From an uncultured Asticcacaulis sp. (lineage in GTDB: Bacteria; Pseudomonadota; Alphaproteobacteria; Caulobacterales; Caulobacteraceae): a DNA stretch of 12,380 nucleotides. Position 1 is the first letter of the stretch. Each line of letters begins with the position of its first letter. Of this stretch, positions 1 through 7,628 are shown in pieces. The notes under the pieces are model-generated. The model had not been told where the DNA came from. It did no database searches and saw only the letters and a program-made list of their open reading frames with translations. The translations under genes and the position numbers were made by a program. Location of the stretch: positions 1 through 12,380 of the forward strand of contig CAMLPZ010000108.1 in assembly GCA_946482045.1 (NCBI GenBank), given 5' to 3'.

Positions 1-586
1 CGGCGTGCTGATTGACCTCGGCGATGCGGCCTTCGATGCGCGTGACGCCGCGTTTTTCGGCGTAGGCGCGCAGGTGGCGGGCATAGAGGCCGGCGTCGAA
101 ATGATAGGCTGAGCCGAAATTGGCCATCACGTCACGGTCGTCGTTCGACTGGCGGCCCATGCGCCCGGCCTTTGCTGCCACGGTGCAGAGCGAATAGTCC
201 TCGATGCTCGATATTTCGCCGGCTGCCTTCATGCGCAGCCAGAATTGCAGGAAATGCCCCAGATCGGTCTTCAGGCCGTAGACGCCAAAGGGGTGGAAAT
301 AGCGCTGGCCTTCATCGAGCCACCCTTTGAATTCAATTCCAAGCTTATAGGTGCCCCTGGTTTCGCGCAGGAATTCGGCCTCGTCCAGGCCCAGCATGGC
401 GTTGAACAGCTTGATCGGCGGTATGGTCGCCTCGCCGACGCCGACTGTGACGATATCCTCGGATTCGACCAGGGTGATTTTGATGTGGTGGCCAAGATTG
501 CGCGCAAAGGCGGCCGCGGCCATCCAGCCGGCGGTGCCGCCGCCGACGATGATGATGTGCTGGATGGGATCAGGGTGTGTAACCAT
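1..586 (-). CDS. Tryptophan halogenase family protein, N-terminal part (cut by window edge)
   Basis: Flavin-dependent halogenase family: these enzymes use FADH2, O2 and halide to make HOCl/HOBr, which is passed to the substrate through an active-site lysine. The N-terminal 195 residues are visible. They open with a Rossmann FAD-binding motif, IIIVGGGTAGWMAAAAFA (residues 11-28), then VGVGEATIPPIKLFN (48-62), matching the family GE(S/A)TIP segment. YKLGIEFKGW (80-89) follows, where K81 lines up by context with the catalytic lysine of PrnA (K79). The second hallmark, WxWxIP, would lie beyond the left edge and cannot be checked. The start is the ATG at 586; no convincing ribosome binding site precedes it. 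It lies downstream of the TonB-dependent receptor on the same strand, a common association in Caulobacterales and Xanthomonadales. Relatives such as BrvH act on indole-like compounds rather than free tryptophan, so the substrate is unknown. Confidence 0.93.
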   Translation of the reverse strand, partial: MVTHPDPIQHIIIVGGGTAGWMAAAAFARNLGHHIKITLVESEDIVTVGVGEATIPPIKLFNAMLGLDEAEFLRETRGTYKLGIEFKGWLDEGQRYFHPFGVYGLKTDLGHFLQFWLRMKAAGEISSIEDYSLCTVAAKAGRMGRQSNDDRDVMANFGSAYHFDAGLYARHLRAYAEKRGVTRIEGRIAEVNQHA

Positions 587-597
587 GAGATACCAAC

Positions 598-629
598 AAA
601 AAGGACCGGCTCTAGGGATTGGGAGCCGG
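598..629 (-). terminator. Terminator-like hairpin just upstream of the halogenase start
   Basis: On the minus strand, arms CCGGCTC and GAGCCGG (606-612 and 623-629) form a 7-bp stem with a 10-nt loop, followed by TCC and five Ts (598-602). The T-run ends only 11 nt before the halogenase ATG at 586. It may terminate most receptor transcripts while letting some through into the halogenase gene. No separate promoter is evident between the hairpin and the ATG. Confidence 0.6.
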
Positions 630-651
630 CCAGGAGGTATGGGAGACAGGA

Positions 652-677
652 GGCGGGTCAAGTGCACTTCACCCGCC
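652..677 (-). repeat. Perfect 7-bp inverted repeat with palindromic centre, after the receptor stop codon
   Basis: GGCGGGT (652-658) pairs with ACCCGCC (671-677). The intervening bases contain the self-complementary AAGTGCACTT (660-669), so the whole 26-bp element is almost fully palindromic apart from one C-C mismatch. There is no T-run on either side. It could act as a 3' stabilising hairpin for the receptor mRNA or as a protein-binding site; this is inference. Confidence 0.5.
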
Positions 678-697
678 CCCGTCGATTTCGGCAAGGA

Positions 698-3697
698 TTA
701 CTTACCGAAGGTGTACCGCACGCCCAGGACGACACGACGTTCGCCGGTGGCATAGCGGAAGGGCAGTTGCTCGAACTGGAGGTAACGGCTGGTGGCTTCT
801 TCCGTCAGGTTAATGCCTTCCAAGGTAACCTTCAGGCTTGGCGTCAGCGCATAACCGATCTGGGCGTCCAGTTGGCCGTATTCACGTTCCCATGTACCGG
901 CCGTAACCGTGCCGCCGGCAGCCGCGCCCGACGAGAAGGCGAAGTTGCCGTAATAGGCCTTGTCGCGCCAGGCATAGGATACGCGGGCCTCAAGGCCGTT
1001 GTTTTCGTAGAAGGCCTGGACGTTATAGGCGTGCTTGGAGACGCCCGGAATCGGCAGGTTGTCTTCGAAATCGTTGAAGTTCGACGATTCGGAATCGGAG
1101 TAGGTGTAGTTCGCCTGGATGCCGAAGCCGGCATCGAAGACGTATTGACCGGCCAGTTCGAAGCCCTTGATCGAGCCACCTTCGCCGTTCACAGGCGCCG
1201 CGAACGGGCCGGATGTACAGCCGGCGACGGATTGGTCGGCCACGCAGACATTGATGGTGTCGGTCTGGATGAAGCTGTCGACGCTCTTGTAGAAGTAGGC
1301 ACCCGAGACGAAACCCTTAGAGCCGAAGTAGCGCTCATAGGCGACGTCGAACTGCGAAGCCCGGTACGGGTCGAGTTCGGGATTACCGCCTGAACCGCTG
1401 GTGTACAGAAACTTGTCGAAGTTCGGACCGGCGGTGGACGACCGCGTAAAGTCGTAGCTCGAACCCTGGCCCAGCTGGAACAGATTTTGGCGTGAAACGA
1501 CGCGGGCAGCCGAAGCGCGCAGCTTGTCGGTGTCATTGACATCGAACACCGCCGAGGCGGACGGCAGAACGTCGGTATATTCACGGACGGTGCGTTCGGA
1601 ATCCGGATTCTTGAGGATGCCGTTCCAACTGTCCGTGCCCCACCACAGCGGTGTGACCGGGGTGCCTGAAGCGTCCACCGTCAGTTCGGTCGAAACGACG
1701 CGGACACCGGCATTGAGGTGGAAGCGGTCGCCGCGTTCACCGACATCGGCCATCAGATAGCCGGTCTTGGTCTTTTCCTCGACGCGGAAGGATTCCAGCG
1801 GATCGCGGAAGAAGCTGAACGGCGTGTTCGGATACAGAGCCTGGATCCAGGCGGCTGCGTCCGTCATCCCCGAGGCCTTGTTCACCAGGGCATTGATGCC
1901 CAGGATGTTGACGGTCTCGAAGCGGCCCGGGTTGGAAGCCGCCGTGTCGTACGGATTCGTTGCGTCACGATAGGCCGTGGCGCGGGAATCGCCGAAGCGG
2001 CCGCATGGAGAACCTGCGCCATCACACCACTTCAGGCCGATCGCGCCGTCCATGAAATAGCCGTAGGGCGTCCAGTTGATAAAGGTCGACCCCGGCGTGT
2101 TGGTCGGCGAGACGACCGGGGTGCCGCCCGCGAAGGTCAGGTATTGACCCTGCGCCGAGGCAGGCAGTTCGCCACGGCCCGAAAGGTCGGCCAGGTAGCG
2201 GCCGTATTCGGAATCGACTTCACGGTCGGCGTAACGGGCGCCGAAACTGATAACGAGCCCGGCATCCGCACCGAATTCCGGCGTCCACTTGAAGTCGGCC
2301 GAAAGCGCGGAGTTGTTGATTTCGGTATTTTCACCGAAGGCCCAGTGCGACTTGGCAAAGACCATGGCCGGCGAGGTGAAGGCCGTGGCGTTCGGACCCG
2401 ACGGCGTAAAGGTCGGCAGGTCGCCGTTGGTATAGGCGAAGGTGAAGGTCGCCGGCGCTGTGGCGTTGGGCGTGATACCTGCGCCACCGTTGACTGCGCG
2501 GACGCCATATTGGGTGTAACGCACGTCGGCATTGGCCGATGAGCTTTCATACTCGGCCTTGGACACCGCCAACTTGACGACACCCGAGAGGTTGCCGCCA
2601 TTGTTCCACTTGGCGGCCAGCTGGAAGTTGTCGGTCGAGACTTCGCCATTCTGAACAAAGGTGATCGACTCGGCCGAGTTGGCCGTCACAGTGCCCGACT
2701 GCAGCACCTTATCGCTGTCGATGGTCAGGCCGCTTGCCGTGTACGTCGCGCCTTCGTTGGCGAACGGGAACTTCAGCGAGGCCTCGTTGGTCAGGATCGA
2801 CAGGTCCGAGTGGAACCAGTCAGCCGTGAGCGACAGGTTTTCCGAGACGCGGTAATCGGCGCTCAGCGAGAACCCGATGCGCTCACGTTCCTGATTACGA
2901 TTGGTGGCGTAACGGTACTCGGGCGAGTAGACCGTCGCGGTGCCGGTCGAGGTCGGGCGTTCCAGCAGGCGCCAGCCGCCGCGGTTTTCGCCGCCCAGAA
3001 CGTCCGTGTGGATATCGGTGCGGTCGTACGAAATGGTCGCCAGGATGCCGAAGTCGTCATTGAACTTCTTGCCGAAGACCAGCGAGCCGACCGGCGTTGC
3101 GTCGCCGTCGCCGCCCTTGTTCAGGCGGAAGTCACCTGAGAACAGCGTATCGCGGATCGAACGCGGCGAACGGGTTTTCAAGTTGATGATACCGCCTAGG
3201 CCGCCTTCCAGGAGCGAGGCGTCGGGAGACTTATAGACATCGACGCCGCCGATCAGTTCCGAAGGAATGCCTTCCAGCGAGCTGTCCTGGCGGATATTGC
3301 CTTCGCCGAGGCGGAAGATTTCCATGCCGGAGACGAAGATGTCGTTGTTCAGGACGGTGACGTTCTGGTCCAGGCCGCGGATACGGACCTTGGTGCCCTG
3401 TCCGTTTTCACGATCGATCTGGACGCCGGGCAGACGTTGCAGGGATTCGGCGATGTTCTGGTCCGGGAACTTGCCCATGTCCTCGGCGGTAATGGACTCG
3501 ATGATAAGGTTCGAGTTCTTCTTGGTGTTCAGGCTGTTTTGCAGCGAAGCGCGAAAACCGCGAACAACGACGACGTCGTCTTCGGCGGGGGCTGCGGCGG
3601 GAGCCTGGTCCTGCGCGTGGACGGCGGTTGCCGCCGTCATGGCAAGAAGTGAGGCAGCCGCCATCAGCGCCGCCCGCGGGTGCATAAACTTTTTCAC
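698..3697 (-). CDS. TonB-dependent outer-membrane receptor (Caulobacter/Xanthomonas type)
   Basis: An outer-membrane beta-barrel that imports a substrate using energy from TonB-ExbBD. It is 999 residues, normal for the long Caulobacter/Xanthomonas-type receptors. A Sec signal peptide (residues 1-28, cleavage after VHA) is followed by an Ala/Pro linker, then a TonB-box-like DDVVVVRGFRASL (40-52). The plug domain follows, with GKFPDQNIAESLQRLPGVQI (75-94) and VRIRGLD (104-110). The barrel occupies the rest and ends in VVLGVRYTFGK; the usual terminal aromatic residue is followed here by Gly-Lys. The start is GTG at 3697, chosen because GGGGAGA lies 5 nt upstream; the in-frame ATG at 3685 is too far from that site. 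The halogenase follows downstream. A LacI-type palindrome about 70-80 bp upstream suggests sugar-responsive control, so a glycan-derived substrate is possible. The substrate cannot be read from the sequence. Confidence 0.96.
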   Translation of the reverse strand: MKKFMHPRAALMAAASLLAMTAATAVHAQDQAPAAAPAEDDVVVVRGFRASLQNSLNTKKNSNLIIESITAEDMGKFPDQNIAESLQRLPGVQIDRENGQGTKVRIRGLDQNVTVLNNDIFVSGMEIFRLGEGNIRQDSSLEGIPSELIGGVDVYKSPDASLLEGGLGGIINLKTRSPRSIRDTLFSGDFRLNKGGDGDATPVGSLVFGKKFNDDFGILATISYDRTDIHTDVLGGENRGGWRLLERPTSTGTATVYSPEYRYATNRNQERERIGFSLSADYRVSENLSLTADWFHSDLSILTNEASLKFPFANEGATYTASGLTIDSDKVLQSGTVTANSAESITFVQNGEVSTDNFQLAAKWNNGGNLSGVVKLAVSKAEYESSSANADVRYTQYGVRAVNGGAGITPNATAPATFTFAYTNGDLPTFTPSGPNATAFTSPAMVFAKSHWAFGENTEINNSALSADFKWTPEFGADAGLVISFGARYADREVDSEYGRYLADLSGRGELPASAQGQYLTFAGGTPVVSPTNTPGSTFINWTPYGYFMDGAIGLKWCDGAGSPCGRFGDSRATAYRDATNPYDTAASNPGRFETVNILGINALVNKASGMTDAAAWIQALYPNTPFSFFRDPLESFRVEEKTKTGYLMADVGERGDRFHLNAGVRVVSTELTVDASGTPVTPLWWGTDSWNGILKNPDSERTVREYTDVLPSASAVFDVNDTDKLRASAARVVSRQNLFQLGQGSSYDFTRSSTAGPNFDKFLYTSGSGGNPELDPYRASQFDVAYERYFGSKGFVSGAYFYKSVDSFIQTDTINVCVADQSVAGCTSGPFAAPVNGEGGSIKGFELAGQYVFDAGFGIQANYTYSDSESSNFNDFEDNLPIPGVSKHAYNVQAFYENNGLEARVSYAWRDKAYYGNFAFSSGAAAGGTVTAGTWEREYGQLDAQIGYALTPSLKVTLEGINLTEEATSRYLQFEQLPFRYATGERRVVLGVRYTFGK

Positions 3698-3719
3698 TAT
3701 GTTCTCCCCATTTGGTTGA

Positions 3720-3740
3720 TAACGCGAACTGTTACGCGTT
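3720..3740. repeat. AACTGTTA motif within an inverted repeat, receptor leader (copy 1)
   Basis: AACGCG (3721-3726) and CGCGTT (3735-3740) form a perfect 6-bp inverted repeat around AACTGTTA. An overlapping frame of the same symmetry gives GCGAAC/GTTCGC. A close relative of the whole block recurs at 3930-3950. The site is 23-43 bp before the receptor start, in the expected 5' leader, so it could be an operator or an mRNA structure. Confidence 0.4.
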
Positions 3741-3766
3741 CGCTGCTGTATTTTGTCGTCGTTTTA

Positions 3767-3780
3767 TGATAGCGCTGTCA
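3767..3780. promoter_or_regulatory. LacI-family-type operator palindrome upstream of the receptor
   Basis: TGATAGCGCTGTCA is a 14-bp palindrome with a single mismatch and a central CpG, the architecture used by LacI/GalR-family repressors. On the receptor strand it reads TGACAGCGCTATCA and overlaps a consensus-like -35 hexamer, TTGACA (3776-3781); I found no matching -10 at proper spacing. A repressor bound here, 70-83 bp before the GTG start, would block the receptor operon. No LacI-family gene is in the window. Confidence 0.5.
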
Positions 3781-3865
3781 ACGCAGCCAAATCGACGATA
3801 TCGATGTCATAAAATCTAATTGCATTAATTAAATTTCAGATAACAATAACCATTTGATTTTAAAT

Positions 3866-3891
3866 AAAAAAACCACAATTGAGTGTTGTGG
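3866..3891 (-). terminator. Rho-independent terminator of the MCP-kinase operon
   Basis: On the minus strand, CCACAA and TTGTGG (3886-3891 and 3873-3878) form a 6-bp stem with a 7-nt loop, followed immediately by seven Ts (3866-3872). It lies about 230 bp after the kinase stop codon and before the receptor promoter region, so it would separate the two transcription units. The stem is only half GC, so strength is uncertain. Confidence 0.6.
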
Positions 3892-3904
3892 GTTGTGATG
3901 AAAT

Positions 3905-3950
3905 GGTAACAGTTAAACTATGGTATCGCTAACGCAACTGTAACCGCGAA
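3905..3950. repeat. Paired AACTGT motifs, including a second copy of the 3720-3740 block
   Basis: GGTAACAGTT (3905-3914) and AACTGTAACC (3936-3945) are inverted copies with one mismatch, 21 bp apart. The second lies in TAACGCAACTGTAACCGCGA (3930-3949), similar in order and spacing to the 3720-3740 block. The copies thus bracket the AT-rich segment upstream of the receptor gene, which fits two binding sites for one regulator, possibly with looping. This is inference from repetition alone. Confidence 0.4.
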
Positions 3951-4121
3951 TTAGCAATTTGTGACTGGTGGAAAATGGTCGCTGCCTTCCAATCCTGGAA
4001 AGGCGTACACGCAATACGTGCGACGTCCGCGGCCGGCCGGGAAGTGCAAAAAAAATCGTCACGACCCTGCGGGAGGCACGAATTTGTCCAGTGGACATTT
4101 TCCGTGACGTGCCGGCAGGCC

Positions 4122-5678
4122 TCATCCGGCCTGCGGGATGGTGAAGATGAAGGTGGTGCCACGCCCGGGCGTCGAGGTGAAGTCGATGTCACCGCCCAGA
4201 AGATGCAAAAGCTTGCGGCATGTCGAGAGGCCCAGACCATGACCGGGATAGTCGTCCCGCCGATGCAGGCGCCGGAAGACCGTGAAAACGTCTTCGCGAT
4301 ATGCATCATCGATGCCGATGCCGTTATCCGCCACTTCGAACCGCCAGACGTCGCCATCAGGGTACGCCGATACTCGAACTTCAGGCTGCGCACCAGCGCT
4401 GCGGAATTTAATCGCGTTGCCGATCAGGTTCTGCAGGATGATATGCATCACCCCGTGCGTCGCCATGACGGTCGGCAGCGGAGTGATGCTGATCGTAGCG
4501 GAGGCATCTGCGATCGCCGGCGACAGGCGGTCCAGAACCTGTTGCAGGACGGTATCGCAGTCGACTTCGGTCAGCGTAAGCGGGTCGCGCCCTATGCGGC
4601 AGCAGGCCAGAATGTCCTGGATCATCTGTTTCATGGCGCGGGCGTTGGCAGCTATATAGTCGAGATGGCGCCGGCCGACTTCGTCCAGTTGGTCGCGTGA
4701 ATCCTCAAGCAGCATACCGACATATATGTTGACCATCCGCACCGGCTCCTGCAGGTCGTGCGAACAGATATAGGCGAAGCGCTCGAGTTCTTCGTTGGAC
4801 TGCTGCAACACGGCGTTGAGCTTCATGACCTCTTCGCGCTCGACATACAGATCGTAGTAGACCAGGCCGGCGACCGCCGCTGCCGACAAAAGGAAGGCCA
4901 GGGCCAGAGTCGCCCCCAGCGTCAATCGCGCCGTGGTGATGCGCAGGTTCAGGAGCCGTTCGAGCTGGTTGACGCTGACGACCCAGAGTGTGTCCAGCGC
5001 GCCGCGCATTTCGTTGGACGCCACGGCATGGCCGCTGGCGTCGCCTACCATGCCGTTGACGGCGCGCGACAGCGTCTGGGCCGGCAGCGTTACGGCGGAG
5101 GCCAGCGACGCATCGCTGGTGCGCATCGCCCGCTGCAGCGAGTCGTCGACGGCCTGAGCGGTTTCGGAAACGCGGTCGATGCGTGACTGAAGCGTGTGGG
5201 TTGGTGTGATCCTGGCAGCGGCATGGCCGCTCAGAGCAGGGATGTCGACGACGGCGGCATGCATCAGGTAATAGGAGTCCGGACGCGGATCGAGCATGAG
5301 ATTGGTTTCGTCCGCCACGTGGCGCATGAAGCGCCGCGCCTTTTCGCACGGCATGGCGTCGTGCCCCAGTTCGGCGATCATTGCGCTGGCTTCGGCTTCG
5401 AGCCTGGGAAGGACCTGGCCATGCAGGGGACGGCCGAATGCTTCGTGGGAAGGTGTGATGCCGGCGTCGCAGACCGACAGCAGGTTCCAGGTCCGCCGCA
5501 GATAGGCCGTGCCGGCCAGCTCCTTTTCGGCGAACGCGATGTCGTCCATGCTTTCATGGATCACCACGCCGGACAGTACGAAAACCGGCATCAGGACCGC
5601 CAAGGCGATCGCCAGCAGCTTGCGCCGACGTTTGATGCGGACCACCAGATCCGTTAGGCGGCCCGCGACAGATGTCAT
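4122..5678 (-). CDS. Membrane sensor histidine kinase (HisKA + HATPase_c)
   Basis: A sensor kinase of 518 residues that should autophosphorylate a histidine in response to a periplasmic or membrane signal. TM1 is at about 21-40 and TM2 at about 253-275; the 210-residue region between is predicted periplasmic and contains DSYYLMHAAVVDIP (134-147), a signature I recall from other bacterial sensor domains. A short coiled coil follows TM2 directly, with no recognisable HAMP. The H-box is FAYICSHDLQEPVRM (301-315), phospho-acceptor H307. The N-box is LQNLIGNAIKF (415-425), G1 is VADNGIGID (449-457), and G2 is GHGLGLS (479-485). There is no receiver domain. The ATG at 5678 lies 5 bp after the MCP stop codon, with only a weak Shine-Dalgarno, suggesting co-transcription and translational coupling. 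No response regulator gene is in the window, so its partner is unknown. Confidence 0.94.
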   Translation of the reverse strand: MTSVAGRLTDLVVRIKRRRKLLAIALAVLMPVFVLSGVVIHESMDDIAFAEKELAGTAYLRRTWNLLSVCDAGITPSHEAFGRPLHGQVLPRLEAEASAMIAELGHDAMPCEKARRFMRHVADETNLMLDPRPDSYYLMHAAVVDIPALSGHAAARITPTHTLQSRIDRVSETAQAVDDSLQRAMRTSDASLASAVTLPAQTLSRAVNGMVGDASGHAVASNEMRGALDTLWVVSVNQLERLLNLRITTARLTLGATLALAFLLSAAAVAGLVYYDLYVEREEVMKLNAVLQQSNEELERFAYICSHDLQEPVRMVNIYVGMLLEDSRDQLDEVGRRHLDYIAANARAMKQMIQDILACCRIGRDPLTLTEVDCDTVLQQVLDRLSPAIADASATISITPLPTVMATHGVMHIILQNLIGNAIKFRSAGAQPEVRVSAYPDGDVWRFEVADNGIGIDDAYREDVFTVFRRLHRRDDYPGHGLGLSTCRKLLHLLGGDIDFTSTPGRGTTFIFTIPQAG

Positions 5679-5683
5679 CTGCT

Positions 5684-7363
5684 TCAGCCCGCGCGGACCT
5701 GGACGAGGAAAGCGTTGACCTGGTTGCGCAGGGCAGCGGCCTGTTGCGCCAGCTCAGACGAGGCGCCCAGGACCTGACCGGCGCCCGTACCGGTTTCTTC
5801 GGCCATGCGCGCGACATTGGTGATGTTTGCCGTTACCTCAGCCGTACCGGCCGAGGCCTGGGTCACAGCCTGGACGATCTCCTGCGTGGCAGCGCCCTGC
5901 TGCTCGACGGCGGCGGCGATCGTCGTGGAGGATTCGCTAATGGCGCGGATGGTGCCGGTAAAGGCGGTGATCGCCTCGACGGCCTGGCGGGTGGTGTCCT
6001 GGATGCCGGCGACCTGGGTGTTGATTTCGGAGGTCGCGCGCGTCGTCTGTTCGGCCAGTGCCTTGACCTCGGAGGCGACCACGGCGAAACCCTTGCCGGC
6101 TTCACCGGCGCGGGCGGATTCGATCGTTGCGTTGAGCGCCAGGAGGTTGGTCTGCGACGCAATGCCGGAAATCATGTCGACGATAGTGTTGATGCGGCCG
6201 GCGGCTTCGCTCAGCTGATGGACGATGGCGGCGGTGGTGTCGGCCTCGGTCACGGCCTCGCGCGCCTTTTGCAGTGAGTGATCGACCTGGCGGGCGATTT
6301 CGGAGACGGAAGCGCCCAGTTCCTCGGCAGCGCCGGCCACCGAGGTGACATTGGTGCCGGCTTCTTCGGCCGCAGCGGATACGGCGACGGCTTGGGCGGT
6401 GGACTCCTGCGCCGACGCACTGAGTTGCGCCGCCGTCGCCTGCATTTCCGTAGCGGCCGAAGACACCATGTCGACAATGCCGCCGACAGCGCCTTCGAAC
6501 TGGTCGGCCAGGCTGAACATGGTCTGCTTGCGTTCGACCTCGGCCGCTTCGCGGGCTTCGGCGGTTTCGGCCTCCAGTTCGCGGTTACGGATCATGCCGA
6601 CGCGGAAGACCTCGACGGCGCGCGCCATGTCGCCAATCTCACTGCGTTCGCCGGCATTGGGAATAGTGACTTCGGTATTGCCCTTGGCCAGGACGCCCAT
6701 GATGTCTGACATGCGGCGAATCGGCGTCGAAATGGTGCGGATCATGACGAATCCGATCAGAAGGCAGACGCCTGTCGTGATGGCCAGTACGATATAGATC
6801 AGGGTCTGGGCATCGCGGCCTTGTTTCTGGCCAGCCGCGGCAACGATATTGCCCTGGCTGACCTGATAGGCGCGCGCCTTGCGGATAGCGGCACGCGCAC
6901 GGTCGACCGGTTGACGCATCGTCGTGAACAGCAACTGCGTGGCGCCGGCAACATCGCCGCCGCGCACGTGCTGGAGGTGTTCGTCGGTCAAAGCCAGGTA
7001 GGCGTCGACCGATGTTTTCATCTCGTCGGCCAGCATACGCTCTTCTGCCGTGTTCACGGTGGCCAGATAGTCGGCCATCGCTTTTTCGACCTTAGACTTG
7101 GTCTCTGCCAGCTTGCCGTACATGGCGGCCTGTTCGTCACCGGTTTGCAGCAAAATTTGCCCTTGGCGCGACCGGTAGGACTCGAACTCCTGGGTCAGAT
7201 CGCCGAGATGGTTGGCGGCGGGCAGCCAGTTGCCGGATACGTCAGCCGCAGCGGCGTTGACCGCGCTCAGCCGGTGCGAGGCAAACAGCCCCAGGCAAAT
7301 GGTCGCCATCAGGACAATGGCGAACGAGGCGATCACGCGCAGGCGGATGGTGAGATTTTTCAA
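5684..7363 (-). CDS. Methyl-accepting chemotaxis protein with four-helix-bundle-type sensor
   Basis: A chemoreceptor that signals through CheW-CheA to the flagellar motor. Of its 559 residues, TM1 is about 8-28, a helical periplasmic domain of four-helix-bundle type spans about 29-185, and TM2 is about 186-208. HAMP is about 209-262 (starting [14 protein letters not shown]) and the rest is the cytoplasmic coiled coil. The signalling tip is present and well conserved: [20 protein letters not shown] (399-418) followed by [20 protein letters not shown]. No CheR/CheB-tethering pentapeptide ends the protein (it ends FLVQVRAG). The start is TTG at 7363, chosen because GGGGAAG sits 4 nt upstream and it gives the usual short basic N-terminus KNLTIRLR before TM1; no better ATG exists. 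It is the first gene of an operon with the histidine kinase, so both proteins may respond to related cues. Confidence 0.95.
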   Translation of the reverse strand: MKNLTIRLRVIASFAIVLMATICLGLFASHRLSAVNAAAADVSGNWLPAANHLGDLTQEFESYRSRQGQILLQTGDEQAAMYGKLAETKSKVEKAMADYLATVNTAEERMLADEMKTSVDAYLALTDEHLQHVRGGDVAGATQLLFTTMRQPVDRARAAIRKARAYQVSQGNIVAAAGQKQGRDAQTLIYIVLAITTGVCLLIGFVMIRTISTPIRRMSDIMGVLAKGNTEVTIPNAGERSEIGDMARAVEVFRVGMIRNRELEAETAEAREAAEVERKQTMFSLADQFEGAVGGIVDMVSSAATEMQATAAQLSASAQESTAQAVAVSAAAEEAGTNVTSVAGAAEELGASVSEIARQVDHSLQKAREAVTEADTTAAIVHQLSEAAGRINTIVDMISGIASQTNLLALNATIESARAGEAGKGFAVVASEVKALAEQTTRATSEINTQVAGIQDTTRQAVEAITAFTGTIRAISESSTTIAAAVEQQGAATQEIVQAVTQASAGTAEVTANITNVARMAEETGTGAGQVLGASSELAQQAAALRNQVNAFLVQVRAG

Positions 7364-7417
7364 AGGACTTCCCCGGCAGACTCTGAGGGCAAACGAACAC
7401 GAGTGCCGGACCGGGTT

Positions 7418-7445
7418 GATATCTTTTCTAAGTTAGGACACTCAA
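7418..7445 (-). promoter_or_regulatory. Candidate promoter for the MCP-kinase operon
   Basis: On the minus strand TTGAGT (7440-7445) and GATATC (7418-7423) are separated by 16 bp, a weak match to a housekeeping sigma-factor promoter, placing the start of transcription about 45 nt before the TTG codon. No sigma-54 type GG/GC element was seen. The remaining 7446-7619 holds no recognisable gene. Confidence 0.3.
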
Positions 7446-7604
7446 CGCACAGTTACCAGCGACGCGAAAGTTGTCACGGTATGATTAAGGCGAGGTTAAA
7501 TCAGAACGTTTGTTCAGTATAATTGGCACTAAATGTCTCTTCATAGGCGAATTTTCGTGGTGTTTTATACAGTTGTTCGAATGGCTTCGCGCTTCGCTAA
7601 TATC

Positions 7605-7628
7605 CCGACCAAGGAAAGTTTAGGTCGG
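7605..7628 (-). terminator. Hairpin spanning the stop codon of the TetR-like gene
   Basis: CCGACC (7605-7610) and GGTCGG (7623-7628) form a 6-bp stem with a 12-nt loop that includes the TAA stop. There is no T-run after it on the minus strand, so it is at best a weak or Rho-assisted terminator, or an mRNA 3' end structure. Confidence 0.3.

Larger units (their letters stand above)
3781..4121. other. Intergenic stretch between the receptor and the histidine kinase
   Basis: No convincing gene is seen. The part from about 3805 to 3875 is strongly AT-rich, unlike the surrounding GC-rich genes, and probably holds the receptor promoter or an upstream activator region. The stretch also holds the operon terminator at 3866-3891, the paired AACTGT motifs at 3905-3950, and an odd-centred palindrome at 4085-4097 (TGTCCA-G-TGGACA). 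Open frames crossing 3913-4125 lack a ribosome binding site and recognisable domains. Confidence 0.5.

Noticed and set aside
245..1393. Long plus-strand open frame (382 codons) opposite the receptor and halogenase
   Set aside because: It is antisense to two well-supported genes and spans the gap between them. It has no recognisable domain and reflects the GC-rich codon pattern of the opposite strand. The same applies to other long antisense frames such as 1718-2542 and 10137-10835.
4085..4097. Palindrome TGTCCA-G-TGGACA downstream of the kinase gene
   Set aside because: It is a single copy with an odd centre, no T-run and no promoter nearby. It is too short to support an operator or terminator call.
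3913..4125. Small minus-strand frame (70 codons) after the kinase gene
   Set aside because: Its start overlaps the kinase stop region, there is no ribosome binding site, and the composition (Arg/Ser-rich) is typical of noncoding translation.
4115..4134. 7-bp inverted repeat GCAGGCC/GGCCTGC over the kinase stop codon
   Set aside because: There is no T-run on the minus strand and the likely terminator is at 3866-3891. It may fold in mRNA but does not support a separate feature.
7504..7515. GAACGTTTGTTC, resembling a Gram-positive LexA box
   Set aside because: Alphaproteobacterial LexA sites are GTTC-N7-GTTC direct repeats, and no SOS gene is adjacent. Probably chance.
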